From Rhizobiaceae bacterium (GTDB lineage Bacteria > Pseudomonadota > Alphaproteobacteria > Rhizobiales > Rhizobiaceae), in the NCBI GenBank assembly GCA_019635795.1, contig JAHBYV010000008.1, positions 1-64,000 on the forward strand: a DNA stretch of 64,000 nt, written 5' to 3'. A model generated the notes under the pieces. The model was not told where the DNA came from and searched no databases. It saw only the letters and a program-made list of their open reading frames with translations. Shown here in pieces: positions 1 to 9,615 of the stretch; the first letter of the stretch is position 1; each line of letters opens with the position of its first letter. Both the position numbers and the translations under genes were made by a program.

Positions 1-157
1 ACAAAATCCCTTTTTTGAAACTTTTTTGACAGCCGGATCGGGCCCCTGTGGATGAATGCCAAACGTCACATTCGAGCCCGATTTTTAGTCCAACGACCCA
101 AGGACAAATGGTTAGCCGGGGAAGCTCTATATATACAAAGAGTGGTCCTTCGTTGAC

Positions 158-2197
158 TTGCCATGGCTTGGAAGGCAAAAGTCTGAAGCCAAACACGATA
201 GAATACAGGCATCCGAGGGAAACCAGCGGCATTTCATGCAGGATATCGACCGACCCATAGCGGAGCTTGGCAACGAGCCGCCGCTTCTGGCCGATGGGCA
301 AAGCGGCCCGCCGGATCGGCGGGAGGTTTCCGCCAGATGGCTTTCCGGAACATTTTTGACCGGCATCACATCGAGCGTTCTGATGGGCGTTGCGCTGCTA
401 GCAGCACTGGACGGTCGCGTTCTCATCGCCACGCCCCCTGAAATCGCGGACCTTATGGGCCTCAGAAAGGCGGGAGAATCGGGCGAGCAGGCCAAGGAAG
501 AGCGTGTCTTTGCCTCCCGCCAGATCGCGCGTGCAAAAGATCGCAGACGGATAGAGGTGTCTGTGGCTAGCAAGGTTGGCGATCGTGAAGTGATCCGAGC
601 GATGCCATTGATGGGCGTGAACATGGCGCTCGCCGCCAGCTATAAAAACGACCGCGACTATCCGCCTTTCGATCCGCTGATGGTGTTTGCCGAGCCGGGA
701 TCAAAACCGGAGGCCCCTGCGCCGGGTCAGATCTATGCGGCGAAGGTTGAAAGCGAGATGGTGCTGAAAACAGCGCCGTTCCCTATTGAAACGGCCAATT
801 TCGACGAAAGCGCTGCGTTTGCTGCAGACGAGGTTGAACAGGTTGTCCGCACCATGGGCGCAATCCTGACCGACGGTGACGTGCAAGTTGCCTCGCTGCA
901 TTTCGTTGACCCGGAACGATTCGGCGATTCGTTCGAGACCCAGACCCTTACGGCCTCCTATGGCTTCAAGATCACGCCGGAGAATGTGAGCGTTGCTCCG
1001 AAAGAAGCGAGCGACGACGATATTTCTTATGCGGAAGACATCATTCCGATAACATCGCCCACCACCATCGAAGACGCGCTGAAGGCCGCAGGCTATGCCG
1101 GCAATGATTCTGCAGCCGCGACAGCAAAGTTGAACGAGCTTCTGCATTCCCCGACCCTGAAAGAAGGTCAGGTTTTGCGCATTGGCCTTGAGCTCAAGGG
1201 TGAAACGCCAACGATCGTGCGTGCAGCGCTTTATCAAAGCGCAAGCTCCAGTAACTCAATTCTGTGCGTGGCGCTCAATGATCAGAAGGCTTTCGTCCCC
1301 GCTCAGGATCCAGATCCGACGCCCGCACTTCAAGCTGCATTCGATGATTCGCCGCCGGTTATGGTGAGTGGCAACCTGCCAACCGTATACGACGCGATAA
1401 ACCGGGCCGCTTCCTCCTATGGAATATCGCGCTCAATGACGCGCTCGCTATTGCGTCTGTTTGCGTCAGACGTCGATTTCCAGTCACGCGTTAATCCAAC
1501 GGATCGGATGGAGCTTCTGTTCTCCGAGCCGGATGAGGACAATCGTATCTCGGACGATTCGCAGTTGCTTTATGTTTCCGCCTCGTTCGGCGGCCAGACC
1601 AAAACACTTTACAGATTTCAGTCACCGGATGGTGGTGTGGACTATTTCGATAAGGATGGCCGCAACAACAAGCAGTTCCTGCTTCGCACCGCGGCCCCGA
1701 ACGGCCGGTTTACCTCCGGTTTCGGTATGCGCCGCCACCCTGTGTTGGGCTATGCGAGAATGCACACAGGCGTAGACTGGGCCGCGCCAACCGGAACGCC
1801 GATTCTGGCAACAGGTAGCGGCGTTGTGGAAAAGGCGGGATGGTCAGGCGCTTACGGACGTCAAACAATCATCCGCCACGCCAATGGCTATAAAACATCG
1901 TACAACCACCAGAGTGCAATTGCCAAAGGCATCAAGCCCGGCGCGCGTGTTCGCCAGGGGCAGATCATTGGTTATGTCGGCTCCACCGGTCTCGTGACCG
2001 GCGCGCATTTGCATTATGAGTTGATCGTCAACGGAGCAAAAGTTGACCCGATGCGCGTTCGCTTGCCTGCAGGCAAGACACTCAGGGGCGAAGAACTCAC
2101 CGCCTTCAAGCTCGAACGCGACCGCATTGACGAAATCATGAAGGAAAACGAGTCCGGGCAGCTAAAGCTGGCCAGCACCAAGGGCAACGACAGCTAG
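158..2197 (+). CDS. M23 family peptidoglycan endopeptidase with N-terminal membrane anchor
   Basis: Likely cuts peptide cross-links in peptidoglycan, or acts as an amidase activator, on the periplasmic side of the inner membrane. The 679-aa product has a hydrophobic segment at about residues 66-85, a long middle region, and a C-terminal M23 (lysostaphin-type) domain at about 525-645. The zinc-site residues are intact: H536 and D540 in HTGVD, and H617 and H619 in the HLHYE motif. The TTG at 158 gives the longest reading. An in-frame ATG at 236 (MQDIDRP) is a real alternative, because neither start has a convincing ribosome binding site. It converges with the L,D-transpeptidase gene, 24 bp away, so two wall-remodelling enzymes sit end to end. 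The family call is firm; the substrate is inferred. Confidence 0.9.
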   Translation: MPWLGRQKSEAKHDRIQASEGNQRHFMQDIDRPIAELGNEPPLLADGQSGPPDRREVSARWLSGTFLTGITSSVLMGVALLAALDGRVLIATPPEIADLMGLRKAGESGEQAKEERVFASRQIARAKDRRRIEVSVASKVGDREVIRAMPLMGVNMALAASYKNDRDYPPFDPLMVFAEPGSKPEAPAPGQIYAAKVESEMVLKTAPFPIETANFDESAAFAADEVEQVVRTMGAILTDGDVQVASLHFVDPERFGDSFETQTLTASYGFKITPENVSVAPKEASDDDISYAEDIIPITSPTTIEDALKAAGYAGNDSAAATAKLNELLHSPTLKEGQVLRIGLELKGETPTIVRAALYQSASSSNSILCVALNDQKAFVPAQDPDPTPALQAAFDDSPPVMVSGNLPTVYDAINRAASSYGISRSMTRSLLRLFASDVDFQSRVNPTDRMELLFSEPDEDNRISDDSQLLYVSASFGGQTKTLYRFQSPDGGVDYFDKDGRNNKQFLLRTAAPNGRFTSGFGMRRHPVLGYARMHTGVDWAAPTGTPILATGSGVVEKAGWSGAYGRQTIIRHANGYKTSYNHQSAIAKGIKPGARVRQGQIIGYVGSTGLVTGAHLHYELIVNGAKVDPMRVRLPAGKTLRGEELTAFKLERDRIDEIMKENESGQLKLASTKGNDS

Positions 2198-2221
2198 TTT
2201 TTCTGCCGTTCTGGCCCTCAG

Positions 2222-3580
2222 CTATTCCACAAACTCTACCGTCACGCCCGCCTTGACCAGCTTTGCCAACTCCAAAGCATCCCAGTTTGTCAGGCGAACA
2301 CAGCCGTGGCTTTCGGTTTTGCCGATTTTTGACGGTTCCGGCGTGCCATGTATGCCGTAAGTTGGCTTGTCGAGCGCAATCCACACATTACCGACCGGCC
2401 CATTTGGTCCCGGTGGAATGTTCAGCACCTTGTCGTTTGAGCCCTGCTTGAAATTGATCCTGGGGTTGTAGGTATAGCCGGGATCAGTGACGACGCGCGA
2501 AACCGCATGGGTGCCCGTCGGCGAAGGTGTTTCGGAAGAACCGATTGTTGCCGGATAGGTAACGACCAGCTTTCCATCCTCGCCATAGGCGCGGACCTGC
2601 TTGTTCGCTTTGTCAGCAATGATTCGTGTAACGGGCTTCGTCACGTTCTTCCCGACATTTGCCACGCGAATAATCGTGCCCGGCCTGTTGAAATTCGCTT
2701 CCGGATTGAACGATTTGAGGAATTTCTCGTCCATATGAAAGCGTTCAGCCAACATTTCCGGCACCGACGTATAGGCAAGCCGATCCAGCTTTGCCTTCTC
2801 GCTATAGTCGTCAGGCACTGATGCAACAAACGGACCTGCCGCATCTTCCGGGGTAATGGTGTAATCCATAAACGGTTCACCGCCGGTCGCCGCCAATTCT
2901 TCCTTGATTCGTTCCGTGTCCGTAGATTTCAACGGCCGTCCGGTTAGCGCCCGGTAGTTCTCCAGCGCCCGATCGACATTAGAGCCGAAACGACCGTCAA
3001 TAACGCCCGGCGAAGCACCAACCCGATCGAGAAGAATCTGCAGGCCTGCAACGTCTTCCATGATTTTTGTCTGGATGGTGACCTGGCTCGCAGGTGCCTT
3101 GCCAAGATCAATAACGGACCCGCCGGAACCTGATGCGGATGGTTCGATGCTCGATTGTCTGGTCTCCGATGGTTCGGGCAATGATTCCCGCGTCACGCCG
3201 CCAGATCGCTGGCGGGGAACAGCGGGAGTTTCGGGATAAGTGCGAACCTGCTCATCGGGATATGCTTCTTCCGGATAAGTACCGTAATTTTCCTGTTCGG
3301 GATAATCCCTGCGATAACGGCGGCGCTCATATTGTTCCAACTCGGGATCGTCATATGCTGCGCCATCGTCCCATTGCGGAGGAATGCGCCGACCATACCC
3401 CTGCGGTGGCTCGGTCCTTTCAATAGAAACAACCTCGCCCGTTACCGAATCAACAATAACGCGATTGCCATTGGCATCGTAGTAAACTTCTGCGTCGCGC
3501 ATTTGTGCCGAGGCAGCTCCTGCACCGCCAGCAACGAAAGCCGCCAGGAACGCAATTTTTGCGATTCGGGTCACATCCAT
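2222..3580 (-). CDS. L,D-transpeptidase (YkuD domain) with peptidoglycan-binding-like domain
   Basis: Secreted enzyme expected to make 3-3 cross-links in peptidoglycan or to attach outer-membrane proteins to it. The 452-aa precursor has a signal peptide (cleavage near residue 25, after ASA). A Tyr/Arg/Glu/Pro-rich low-complexity stretch follows at about 60-115, then a putative peptidoglycan-binding helical domain at about 175-215. The YkuD catalytic domain fills about 318-452. The catalytic motif SHGCVRL is complete, with H425 and C427. Hyphomicrobiales typically carry several paralogs of this family, and a second one begins at 63381. The start is the first ATG before the signal peptide. It is transcribed alone, upstream of the clpB terminator. 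Confidence 0.92.
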   Translation of the reverse strand: MDVTRIAKIAFLAAFVAGGAGAASAQMRDAEVYYDANGNRVIVDSVTGEVVSIERTEPPQGYGRRIPPQWDDGAAYDDPELEQYERRRYRRDYPEQENYGTYPEEAYPDEQVRTYPETPAVPRQRSGGVTRESLPEPSETRQSSIEPSASGSGGSVIDLGKAPASQVTIQTKIMEDVAGLQILLDRVGASPGVIDGRFGSNVDRALENYRALTGRPLKSTDTERIKEELAATGGEPFMDYTITPEDAAGPFVASVPDDYSEKAKLDRLAYTSVPEMLAERFHMDEKFLKSFNPEANFNRPGTIIRVANVGKNVTKPVTRIIADKANKQVRAYGEDGKLVVTYPATIGSSETPSPTGTHAVSRVVTDPGYTYNPRINFKQGSNDKVLNIPPGPNGPVGNVWIALDKPTYGIHGTPEPSKIGKTESHGCVRLTNWDALELAKLVKAGVTVEFVE

Positions 3581-3710
3581 CTCGCTTCTGATTCCATAGT
3601 CCTATGGTTAGCATTTCATATATGAACCGGGCATGAAAATGGCCAAACCGCTCCCGGTCGCTTCACCCAACGCTGGTCTCGACCTCGAAGTTGCAAACAG
3701 GTTGCGCGGC

Positions 3711-3743
3711 AAGAAAAAGGCGCGGCAATAATAGAGCCGTGCC
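3711..3743 (-). terminator. Intrinsic terminator of clpB
   Basis: Read on the minus strand, the clpB stop is followed about 20 bases later by an 8-bp stem (GGCACGGC against GCCGCGCC, one A-C mismatch) with a 9-base AT-rich loop. A TTTTTCTT tract follows directly. Stem arms lie at 3736-3743 and 3719-3726. This is the classical rho-independent layout. Confidence 0.7.
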
Positions 3744-3762
3744 TTGCTTATTCAGATTCCAG

Positions 3763-6369
3763 TCAGGCCGCCTGTTCGGTGTCTACCGCGCGAGGTTTTG
3801 ACCGGAAATTCAACCGGTCAGAACCCGACGTCACTTTGACCTTCGAGCCGTCCAGAATATCGCCAAGCAGGATTTTCTCTGCAAGCGGGTCCTGAAGCTC
3901 CTTCTGCATCACCCGCTTGAGGGGACGTGCGCCATAGGCCGGATCATAGCCCTTGTTGGCGAGCCATTCGATGGCCTCCTTATCCAGTTCCAGCTTGATC
4001 TTGCGGTCTGCGAGCAGCTTTTCAAGACGCCCGAGCTGGATTTCGACAATCCTGCCCATATCCTGACGGCGCAGGCGATGGAACAGAATGATCTCATCGA
4101 TACGGTTCAGGAATTCAGGCCGGAATGCAGCCTTGACGCGCTCCATCACCAGATCACGCACGGAATCGACATCATCCTCTTCGCCGAGATTCACAAGGAA
4201 TTCCGCGCCAAGATTCGATGTCATGATGATCAACGTGTTGCGGAAATCCACGGTACGGCCCTGCCCATCGGTCAACCGGCCATCATCGAGAACCTGCAAC
4301 AGAACGTTGAACACATCGGGGTGCGCTTTCTCCACCTCGTCGAACAGCACAACCTGATAGGGCCTGCGCCGAACTGCTTCGGTCAGTACGCCACCTTCCT
4401 CATAGCCAACGTAGCCGGGAGGTGCGCCGATAAGCCGGGCAACGGAGTGCTTTTCCATGAACTCCGACATGTCGATCCGAACCATTGCCTGCTCGTCGTC
4501 GAACAGGAAGTTCGCCAATGCCTTGGTCAGTTCGGTTTTGCCAACGCCTGTCGGTCCAAGGAACATGAACGATCCTATTGGCCGATTGGGGTCTTGCAAT
4601 CCGGCGCGGGCGCGACGTACTGCTTTCGACACCGCCTGAACGGCTTCGCCCTGTCCAACAACCCGCTTGCCGATTGCATCTTCCATCTGAAGAAGCTTCT
4701 CGCGCTCACCTTCCAGCATCTTGTCTACCGGTATGCCAGTCCAACGCGACACGACCTGCGCCACATGGTCCGGCGTCACGGTTTCCTCAACCATGCTACC
4801 GCTGGTTTCCTGAGATTCAGATTCGGCAAGTTGCTTTTCCAGTTCCGGGATTTTGCCATAGGCAAGTTCACCGGCTCTTTGGAATTCGCCTTTGCGCTGC
4901 GCTATTGCAAGCTCGTTGCGTGCATCATCAAGCTGCTTTTTCAAATCTGCAGCCCGGCCAAGCTTCTGCTTTTCAGACTGCCACTTGGAAGTCAGGCTCG
5001 CCGATTCCTCTTCGAGTCCGGCAAGTTCCTGTTCCAGCCGAGCCAGACGATCCTTTGAAGCATCATCCTTCTCAACCTTCAGAGCTTCCCGCTCGATCTT
5101 CAACTGCATGATGCGGCGATCGATCTCGTCAAGTTGCTCCGGCTTGGAATCAACCTGCATACGCAGCCGCGATGCAGCCTCGTCCATCAGGTCGATAGCC
5201 TTGTCGGGCAAGAACCGGTCGGCAATATAACGATTGGATAATGTCGCCGCCGACACCAGCGCAGAGTCCGAAATTCTCACCTTGTGGTGCTGTTCATACT
5301 TCTCTTTCAGCCCGCGCAGGATCGAGATCGTATCTTCGACCGTCGGCTCCGACACGAAAACAGGCTGGAAACGCCGGGCGAGCGCCGGGTCTTTCTCCAC
5401 ATGCTTGCGATATTCGTCGAGGGTGGTCGCGCCAACGCAATGCAACTCGCCGCGCGCAAGTGCGGGCTTAAGCAGGTTGGACGCATCCATTGCACCATCC
5501 GCTTTTCCGGCGCCAACAAGCGTGTGCATCTCGTCGATGAACAGAATTATGTTGCCATTTGCTGCGGTGATTTCCGAAAGAACGGATTTCAAACGCTCTT
5601 CAAACTCACCACGATACTTCGCACCCGCAATCAGCGCGCCCATATCGAGTGCGAGCAACTGCTTGTCCCTAAGCGATTCAGGAACGTCGCCATTGACAAT
5701 TCGCAGCGCCAGACCTTCGGCGATCGCCGTTTTGCCGACACCGGGTTCGCCAATCAGAACGGGATTGTTTTTGGTGCGGCGGGACAAGACCTGAATTGTA
5801 CGGCGAATTTCATCGTCGCGCCCGATCACAGGATCAAGCTTGCCTGCCCGCGCATCGGCAGTCAGGTCACGCGCATATTTCTTCAGCGCATCATAGCCTT
5901 GCTCTGCGCCAGCAGAATCTGCCGTGCGGCCCTTTCGGATATCATTGATAACCGTATTCAGTGCCTGCGCCGTGACACCGGCCTTGGCCAGAATGTCAGC
6001 GGTTTTGGCCGATTTCTCAACGGCAAGAGCAGTTAACAAGCGCTCGACCGTAACGAAACTGTCGCCAGCCTTCTTCGCGAGTTCTTCCGCCGTGGTGAAC
6101 ACCTTTGCCAAGGGCTGGGCCAGATAGAGCTGACCATTTCCACCTTCGACTTTCGGCATTGCCTCCAGCGCCGCATCAACGCCAAGCTTGACATCGCGCG
6201 CATTTCCACCCGCCCTCTCAATCAGGGACGCGGCGAACCCTTCGTCGTCGTCGATCAACGCCTTCAATATATGTTCGGGGGTGAATTGCTGGTGATTGCG
6301 GTTGAGTGCTGCCGTTTGCGCAGCCTGTATGAAACCACGGACGCGCTCTGAGTATTTTTCAAGGTTCAT
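3763..6369 (-). CDS. clpB: ATP-dependent chaperone ClpB (disaggregase)
   Basis: Hsp100 hexameric disaggregase that works with DnaK to resolubilise aggregated protein in the cytoplasm. The 868-aa protein shows the N-terminal Clp repeat domain (1-150), AAA-1 with Walker A GEPGVGKT at 207-214, a long coiled-coil middle domain (about 400-530), and AAA-2 with GPTGVGKT near 605. The start chosen is the ATG at 6369 ([10 protein letters not shown]), preceded by GGGAG seven bases upstream. A longer in-frame reading to 6438 only adds non-homologous residues. A heat-shock-type promoter lies at 6464-6493 and an intrinsic terminator follows the stop, so it is a monocistronic heat-shock gene. Confidence 0.98.
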   Translation of the reverse strand: MNLEKYSERVRGFIQAAQTAALNRNHQQFTPEHILKALIDDDEGFAASLIERAGGNARDVKLGVDAALEAMPKVEGGNGQLYLAQPLAKVFTTAEELAKKAGDSFVTVERLLTALAVEKSAKTADILAKAGVTAQALNTVINDIRKGRTADSAGAEQGYDALKKYARDLTADARAGKLDPVIGRDDEIRRTIQVLSRRTKNNPVLIGEPGVGKTAIAEGLALRIVNGDVPESLRDKQLLALDMGALIAGAKYRGEFEERLKSVLSEITAANGNIILFIDEMHTLVGAGKADGAMDASNLLKPALARGELHCVGATTLDEYRKHVEKDPALARRFQPVFVSEPTVEDTISILRGLKEKYEQHHKVRISDSALVSAATLSNRYIADRFLPDKAIDLMDEAASRLRMQVDSKPEQLDEIDRRIMQLKIEREALKVEKDDASKDRLARLEQELAGLEEESASLTSKWQSEKQKLGRAADLKKQLDDARNELAIAQRKGEFQRAGELAYGKIPELEKQLAESESQETSGSMVEETVTPDHVAQVVSRWTGIPVDKMLEGEREKLLQMEDAIGKRVVGQGEAVQAVSKAVRRARAGLQDPNRPIGSFMFLGPTGVGKTELTKALANFLFDDEQAMVRIDMSEFMEKHSVARLIGAPPGYVGYEEGGVLTEAVRRRPYQVVLFDEVEKAHPDVFNVLLQVLDDGRLTDGQGRTVDFRNTLIIMTSNLGAEFLVNLGEEDDVDSVRDLVMERVKAAFRPEFLNRIDEIILFHRLRRQDMGRIVEIQLGRLEKLLADRKIKLELDKEAIEWLANKGYDPAYGARPLKRVMQKELQDPLAEKILLGDILDGSKVKVTSGSDRLNFRSKPRAVDTEQAA

Positions 6370-6463
6370 TTCCAAATCTCCCTTCCCTCCCCATCCCGCT
6401 TTGCGGCAATGGCTTGGCATGTGAGTAACCCGCTTCATTGAAGCCGGGTCCGATTACTCACCA

Positions 6464-6493
6464 AAATATGGGACGTCTTTGACACTTCTCAAG
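6464..6493 (-). promoter_or_regulatory. clpB: RpoH (sigma-32)-type promoter of clpB
   Basis: On the minus strand CTTG (6493-6490) is followed by exactly 17 bases and then CCCATATTT (6472-6464). This matches the alphaproteobacterial heat-shock pattern of CTTG and a C-rich CCCATNT -10. Transcription would start about 90 bases before the clpB ATG at 6369. The element sits just downstream of the DUF4167 gene terminator on the same strand. Confidence 0.8.
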
Positions 6494-6511
6494 GCCGATT
6501 CAACATCGGCT

Positions 6512-6549
6512 AAAAAAGAAATCGGCGGAGAAATTGCTTCCCCGCCGAT
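6512..6549 (-). terminator. Intrinsic terminator of the DUF4167 gene
   Basis: Just past the stop at 6572 (minus strand) an 8-bp perfect inverted repeat (ATCGGCGG at 6521-6528 against CCGCCGAT at 6542-6549) with a 13-base spacer is followed by TTCTTTTTT. A further small hairpin (GCCGAT/ATCGGC, 6494-6510) lies beyond it and overlaps the clpB promoter. Confidence 0.75.
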
Positions 6550-6571
6550 CTGTTCGAAAATCCGAAAAAAA

Positions 6572-7363
6572 TTAGTCTTCGGACGCAGCAACCGCCTCGA
6601 CAGTGCTTTCAGCTTGCGCTTGCGGCGCATCGCCTTCTTCCGCCGCGCTGTCCGTGCGACGCGGGCGACGGGTTCTGCGCGGGCGGCGCGTTTCCTGTTC
6701 TTCGGGCTGGCTCGCAACTGCCGGAACTTCGGCCGTCAAAAATGCGGGCAACTCATCCCTGACTTCTTCGGTCGTGACCTCAACCGCAGGAGCGACGGCT
6801 TCTTGTGCCTGCTCTTCCTCACGGTGTGTCTCGCCACCATTGCGATGGCCGTTCTGGAAATTGCGCTCACGGCGGTCGCGGCCACGGAAATTCTCGCGGC
6901 GTGCATTACCGTTCTCGCGCTGGCCGTTCTCGCCGTTCAATGCGACTTCGGCAGGAACCCCATCGATCACCGGCTGTGGACCAGAGCCCGCATCGGCAGC
7001 CCCGGCATTAGCCTCAACCATGGCTGGCCGTTCGAACTCTCCGCCCTCGTCATCCATGTCGTCATCGTAATCGTCACGATTCTGGACATTCTGTATCGGC
7101 ATCTGCGCCTGCGCGGCCGCTATGATGCGATTATAGTGTTCTGCGTGCTGTAGATAATTCTCAGCCATGACCCTATCGCCTGAACTCATGGCGTCTCGGG
7201 CAAGGGTCGCGTATTTTTCGGCAATCTGCTGAGCAGAACCGCGGATCTTAACGTCCGGTCCGTTGCTCTCATAGCTGCGCGTAAGGGGGTTCGGGCCCTT
7301 CCGGTTATTATTGTTGTTGTTATTACGGCCGCGCATGCGCCGATTCTGCTGTTGTGGCCTCAT
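6572..7363 (-). CDS. DUF4167 domain-containing protein
   Basis: Conserved alphaproteobacterial protein of unknown function. The 263-aa product opens with an Arg/Gln/Asn-rich tract (seven Asn in a row near residue 14-24). The DUF4167 core follows (about 25-85, with KYATLARDA and ENYLQHAEHY), then a long low-complexity tail of alternating acidic and RRPRRTRR-type basic stretches. That composition suggests RNA or nucleoprotein binding, which is inference only. The ATG at 7363 (MRPQQQNRR) is used because GAAGAGA precedes it. An in-frame upstream codon at 7384 lacks a site. It lies downstream of prfA/prmC on the same strand, which fits a translation-related role. Confidence 0.85.
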   Translation of the reverse strand: MRPQQQNRRMRGRNNNNNNNRKGPNPLTRSYESNGPDVKIRGSAQQIAEKYATLARDAMSSGDRVMAENYLQHAEHYNRIIAAAQAQMPIQNVQNRDDYDDDMDDEGGEFERPAMVEANAGAADAGSGPQPVIDGVPAEVALNGENGQRENGNARRENFRGRDRRERNFQNGHRNGGETHREEEQAQEAVAPAVEVTTEEVRDELPAFLTAEVPAVASQPEEQETRRPRRTRRPRRTDSAAEEGDAPQAQAESTVEAVAASED

Positions 7364-7649
7364 TATGATCTCTTCATATTGCAAATCATGATCGAAGCGT
7401 GCGCCAGAAGCGCTCGCTGCTTCGTGTTCCCCTGCAGGCGCTCGCCCGCTGAGATCGCGTTGGCGTCACTTGCCATCCCAACCCGGTTTCGAGTTACTAG
7501 GCCGGCTGACCACCGCACTCAAGCGGAGCGTCGTCTTACGCAGAAAGGCAGCTTTTAAATTGGAGCCCGATTCCCATCGAAGCTGCCTGCTTCGTCCAAT
7601 CCGGCTGGCCGGACCCTACAGATTGTTTATGGCGATGCCAAGACTTTTT
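7364..7649. other. 286-bp gap, no gene seen
   Basis: Between the DUF4167 start and the prmC stop I see no credible coding sequence. The only structure is a short hairpin (CGAAGC/GCTTCG, 7578-7594) without a T-run on either strand. A DUF4167 promoter is presumably here, but no clear -35/-10 pair stands out. Confidence 0.5.
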
Positions 7650-8534
7650 TTATGCCCGCAAAACTTCGCTTTCTGCCCGTTTAAACACGAGAATACGGTC
7701 GTATTTTGCCAAATCCGAATGCTTTTGCAGCAGGAAAAAGCCTTTATTCGCGAAAATCTCCTCCACCTGATCGGCCTGATCGTACCCGATTTCAACCGCT
7801 ACTACGCCTTCTAATTGAAAATGTGCTAATACACCATGAGCGATTGCGCGATATGCTTCAAGCCCATCTGGACCGCCATCCAAAGCCTTTATCGGGTCAA
7901 AATTCCTGACTTCGGGATCAAGCTGGGGAACAACCTCACTCCTTATATAGGGAGGATTGGAGACAATTACATCAAACTGGCCCTCAACCGCCTCAAACCA
8001 GGAACCCGAGCGCACGTAAAACCGGTCTGACAACCCATGCCTGGCGGCATTTTGCCGAGCAACTTCAAGCGCTTGCGGTGACACATCAACACCTGTTGCA
8101 ACCGCTTCCGGTACTTGTTTCAGCAATGCCAGCGCAATTGCGCCGCTTCCTGTACCGAGGTCCAGGATCGAACAAATTCCTTTATTTTCAACAACTTGCC
8201 GAACAAAAGGCAAGACTGCATCGACGAGGATTTCTGTATCCGGACGCGGCTCCAGTGTCTCCTGCGAAAGCGCGAGCTCAAGTCCGTAGAACTCTCGAAA
8301 ACCGAGAATACGATGAACCGGTTCGCGAGACAGCCGGCGGGCAACTGCCGCTTCAATCGCGTCAATCACATCCGGCGACAGCGTACGTTCCGGCGCAACG
8401 ATAAGGTCCGTCTGTGTCGCGCCTGAAAAATGCTCTACCAGCAGCCTTGCATCAATTTCGGCGTTTGGAATTCCCGCTGCAGCAAGCCTCGACCGAACCT
8501 GCCGCAATGTTGCTGCGAGGCCCTGCTCACCCAT
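7650..8534 (-). CDS. prmC: Release factor glutamine methyltransferase PrmC
   Basis: Uses S-adenosylmethionine to methylate the glutamine of the GGQ motif in release factors, which speeds peptide release. The 294-aa protein has the N-terminal helical substrate-binding domain, the SAM-binding motif DLGTGSG near residue 125, and the diagnostic NPPY at 193-196. Its ATG at 8534 lies inside the 3' end of prfA (8-bp overlap). Enzyme and substrate are therefore translationally coupled, as in many bacteria. Confidence 0.97.
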   Translation of the reverse strand: MGEQGLAATLRQVRSRLAAAGIPNAEIDARLLVEHFSGATQTDLIVAPERTLSPDVIDAIEAAVARRLSREPVHRILGFREFYGLELALSQETLEPRPDTEILVDAVLPFVRQVVENKGICSILDLGTGSGAIALALLKQVPEAVATGVDVSPQALEVARQNAARHGLSDRFYVRSGSWFEAVEGQFDVIVSNPPYIRSEVVPQLDPEVRNFDPIKALDGGPDGLEAYRAIAHGVLAHFQLEGVVAVEIGYDQADQVEEIFANKGFFLLQKHSDLAKYDRILVFKRAESEVLRA

Positions 8535-9606
8535 CTGAATTCATGTCGGCAAGAAGCTTTGACTGCTGGTCGGCGATGAGGGCATCAATGATCTCGTCCA
8601 TTTCACCCTCCATCACCCTGTCAAGCTTATACAAGGTGAGGTTGATTCTATGATCCGTCACACGTCCCTGTGGAAAATTATAAGTGCGGATACGCTCAGA
8701 GCGGTCGCCTGAGCCAACCTGCAAGCGCCGTGATTCGGACCGTTCTTCCGCCGCCTTGCCGCGCTCCATATCGAAGAGTCGCGCCCGCAAAATCTGCATG
8801 GCGCGAGCGCGATTCTGATGCTGCGATTTTTCAGCCTGAACCACAACGATCCCTGTTGGAATGTGGGTTATGCGCACTGCCGAGTCTGTCGTGTTGACGT
8901 GCTGGCCGCCAGCGCCGGACGCCCGCATTGTATCAATGCGAATATCCTCATTGCGAATTTCGATATCAACTTCCTCAGCCTCGGGCAGCACAGCAACCGT
9001 AGCGGCTGACGTATGGATTCGCCCGCTCGCCTCGGTCTCTGGCACACGTTGAACGCGGTGCACGCCCGATTCGAACTTGAGGTGCGCAAAAACGCCTTTG
9101 CCGGAAACTGAAGCAATGATTTCCTTGAAGCCACCGACCTCGCCCTCGCTGATCGAAACGACTTCAATGCGCCAACCTTTCAGCGCGGCATAGCGTTCGT
9201 ACATTCGAAACAGGTCGCCCGCAAATAGCGCCGCCTCGTCACCGCCCGTCCCTGCCCGAATTTCCAGAATCGCGTTCTTCTCGTCGGCTGCATCTTTTGG
9301 AAGTAGCAGAATCTGGATGTCGTGCTGCAAAGCCTCTATCCGGCTTTTTACCTCCGGCAGGTCAGCTTCAGCCAAAGCACGCATCTCGGCATCGGTCGAC
9401 CTGTCGGCCAGCATAGCCTCCAGATCGGTCTGTTCCTGCTCAGCACCAAGCAAATCGCGAATCTTTCCGACCATTTCCTGCATGTCGGAATATTCCGATG
9501 CCATTTTTACATAGGCATCAGCCTGCGGGCCGGCTGCCATTTGTGCTTCGAGCATTTCGAAGCGCTTCACGACCTGATCCATTCGGTCACGCGGCAAAGA
9601 AATCAT
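8527..9606 (-). CDS. prfA: Peptide chain release factor 1
   Basis: Reads UAA and UAG stop codons and triggers hydrolysis of peptidyl-tRNA. At 359 aa it has the usual length. The catalytic GGQ lies at 233-235 within GAGGQHVN, and the codon-recognition tripeptide position is PET (189-191) in place of the common PAT/PVT. It lies 9 bp downstream of ptsP and overlaps prmC, so ptsP-prfA-prmC is probably one transcription unit. Confidence 0.98.
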   Translation of the reverse strand: MISLPRDRMDQVVKRFEMLEAQMAAGPQADAYVKMASEYSDMQEMVGKIRDLLGAEQEQTDLEAMLADRSTDAEMRALAEADLPEVKSRIEALQHDIQILLLPKDAADEKNAILEIRAGTGGDEAALFAGDLFRMYERYAALKGWRIEVVSISEGEVGGFKEIIASVSGKGVFAHLKFESGVHRVQRVPETEASGRIHTSAATVAVLPEAEEVDIEIRNEDIRIDTMRASGAGGQHVNTTDSAVRITHIPTGIVVVQAEKSQHQNRARAMQILRARLFDMERGKAAEERSESRRLQVGSGDRSERIRTYNFPQGRVTDHRINLTLYKLDRVMEGEMDEIIDALIADQQSKLLADMNSDG

Positions 9607-9615
9607 ATTTGTTCT

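Noticed and set aside
4078-5058. Long plus-strand open frame (326 codons) inside clpB
   Set aside because: It is antisense to the conserved clpB coding sequence, has no recognisable domain, and is a by-product of codon bias.
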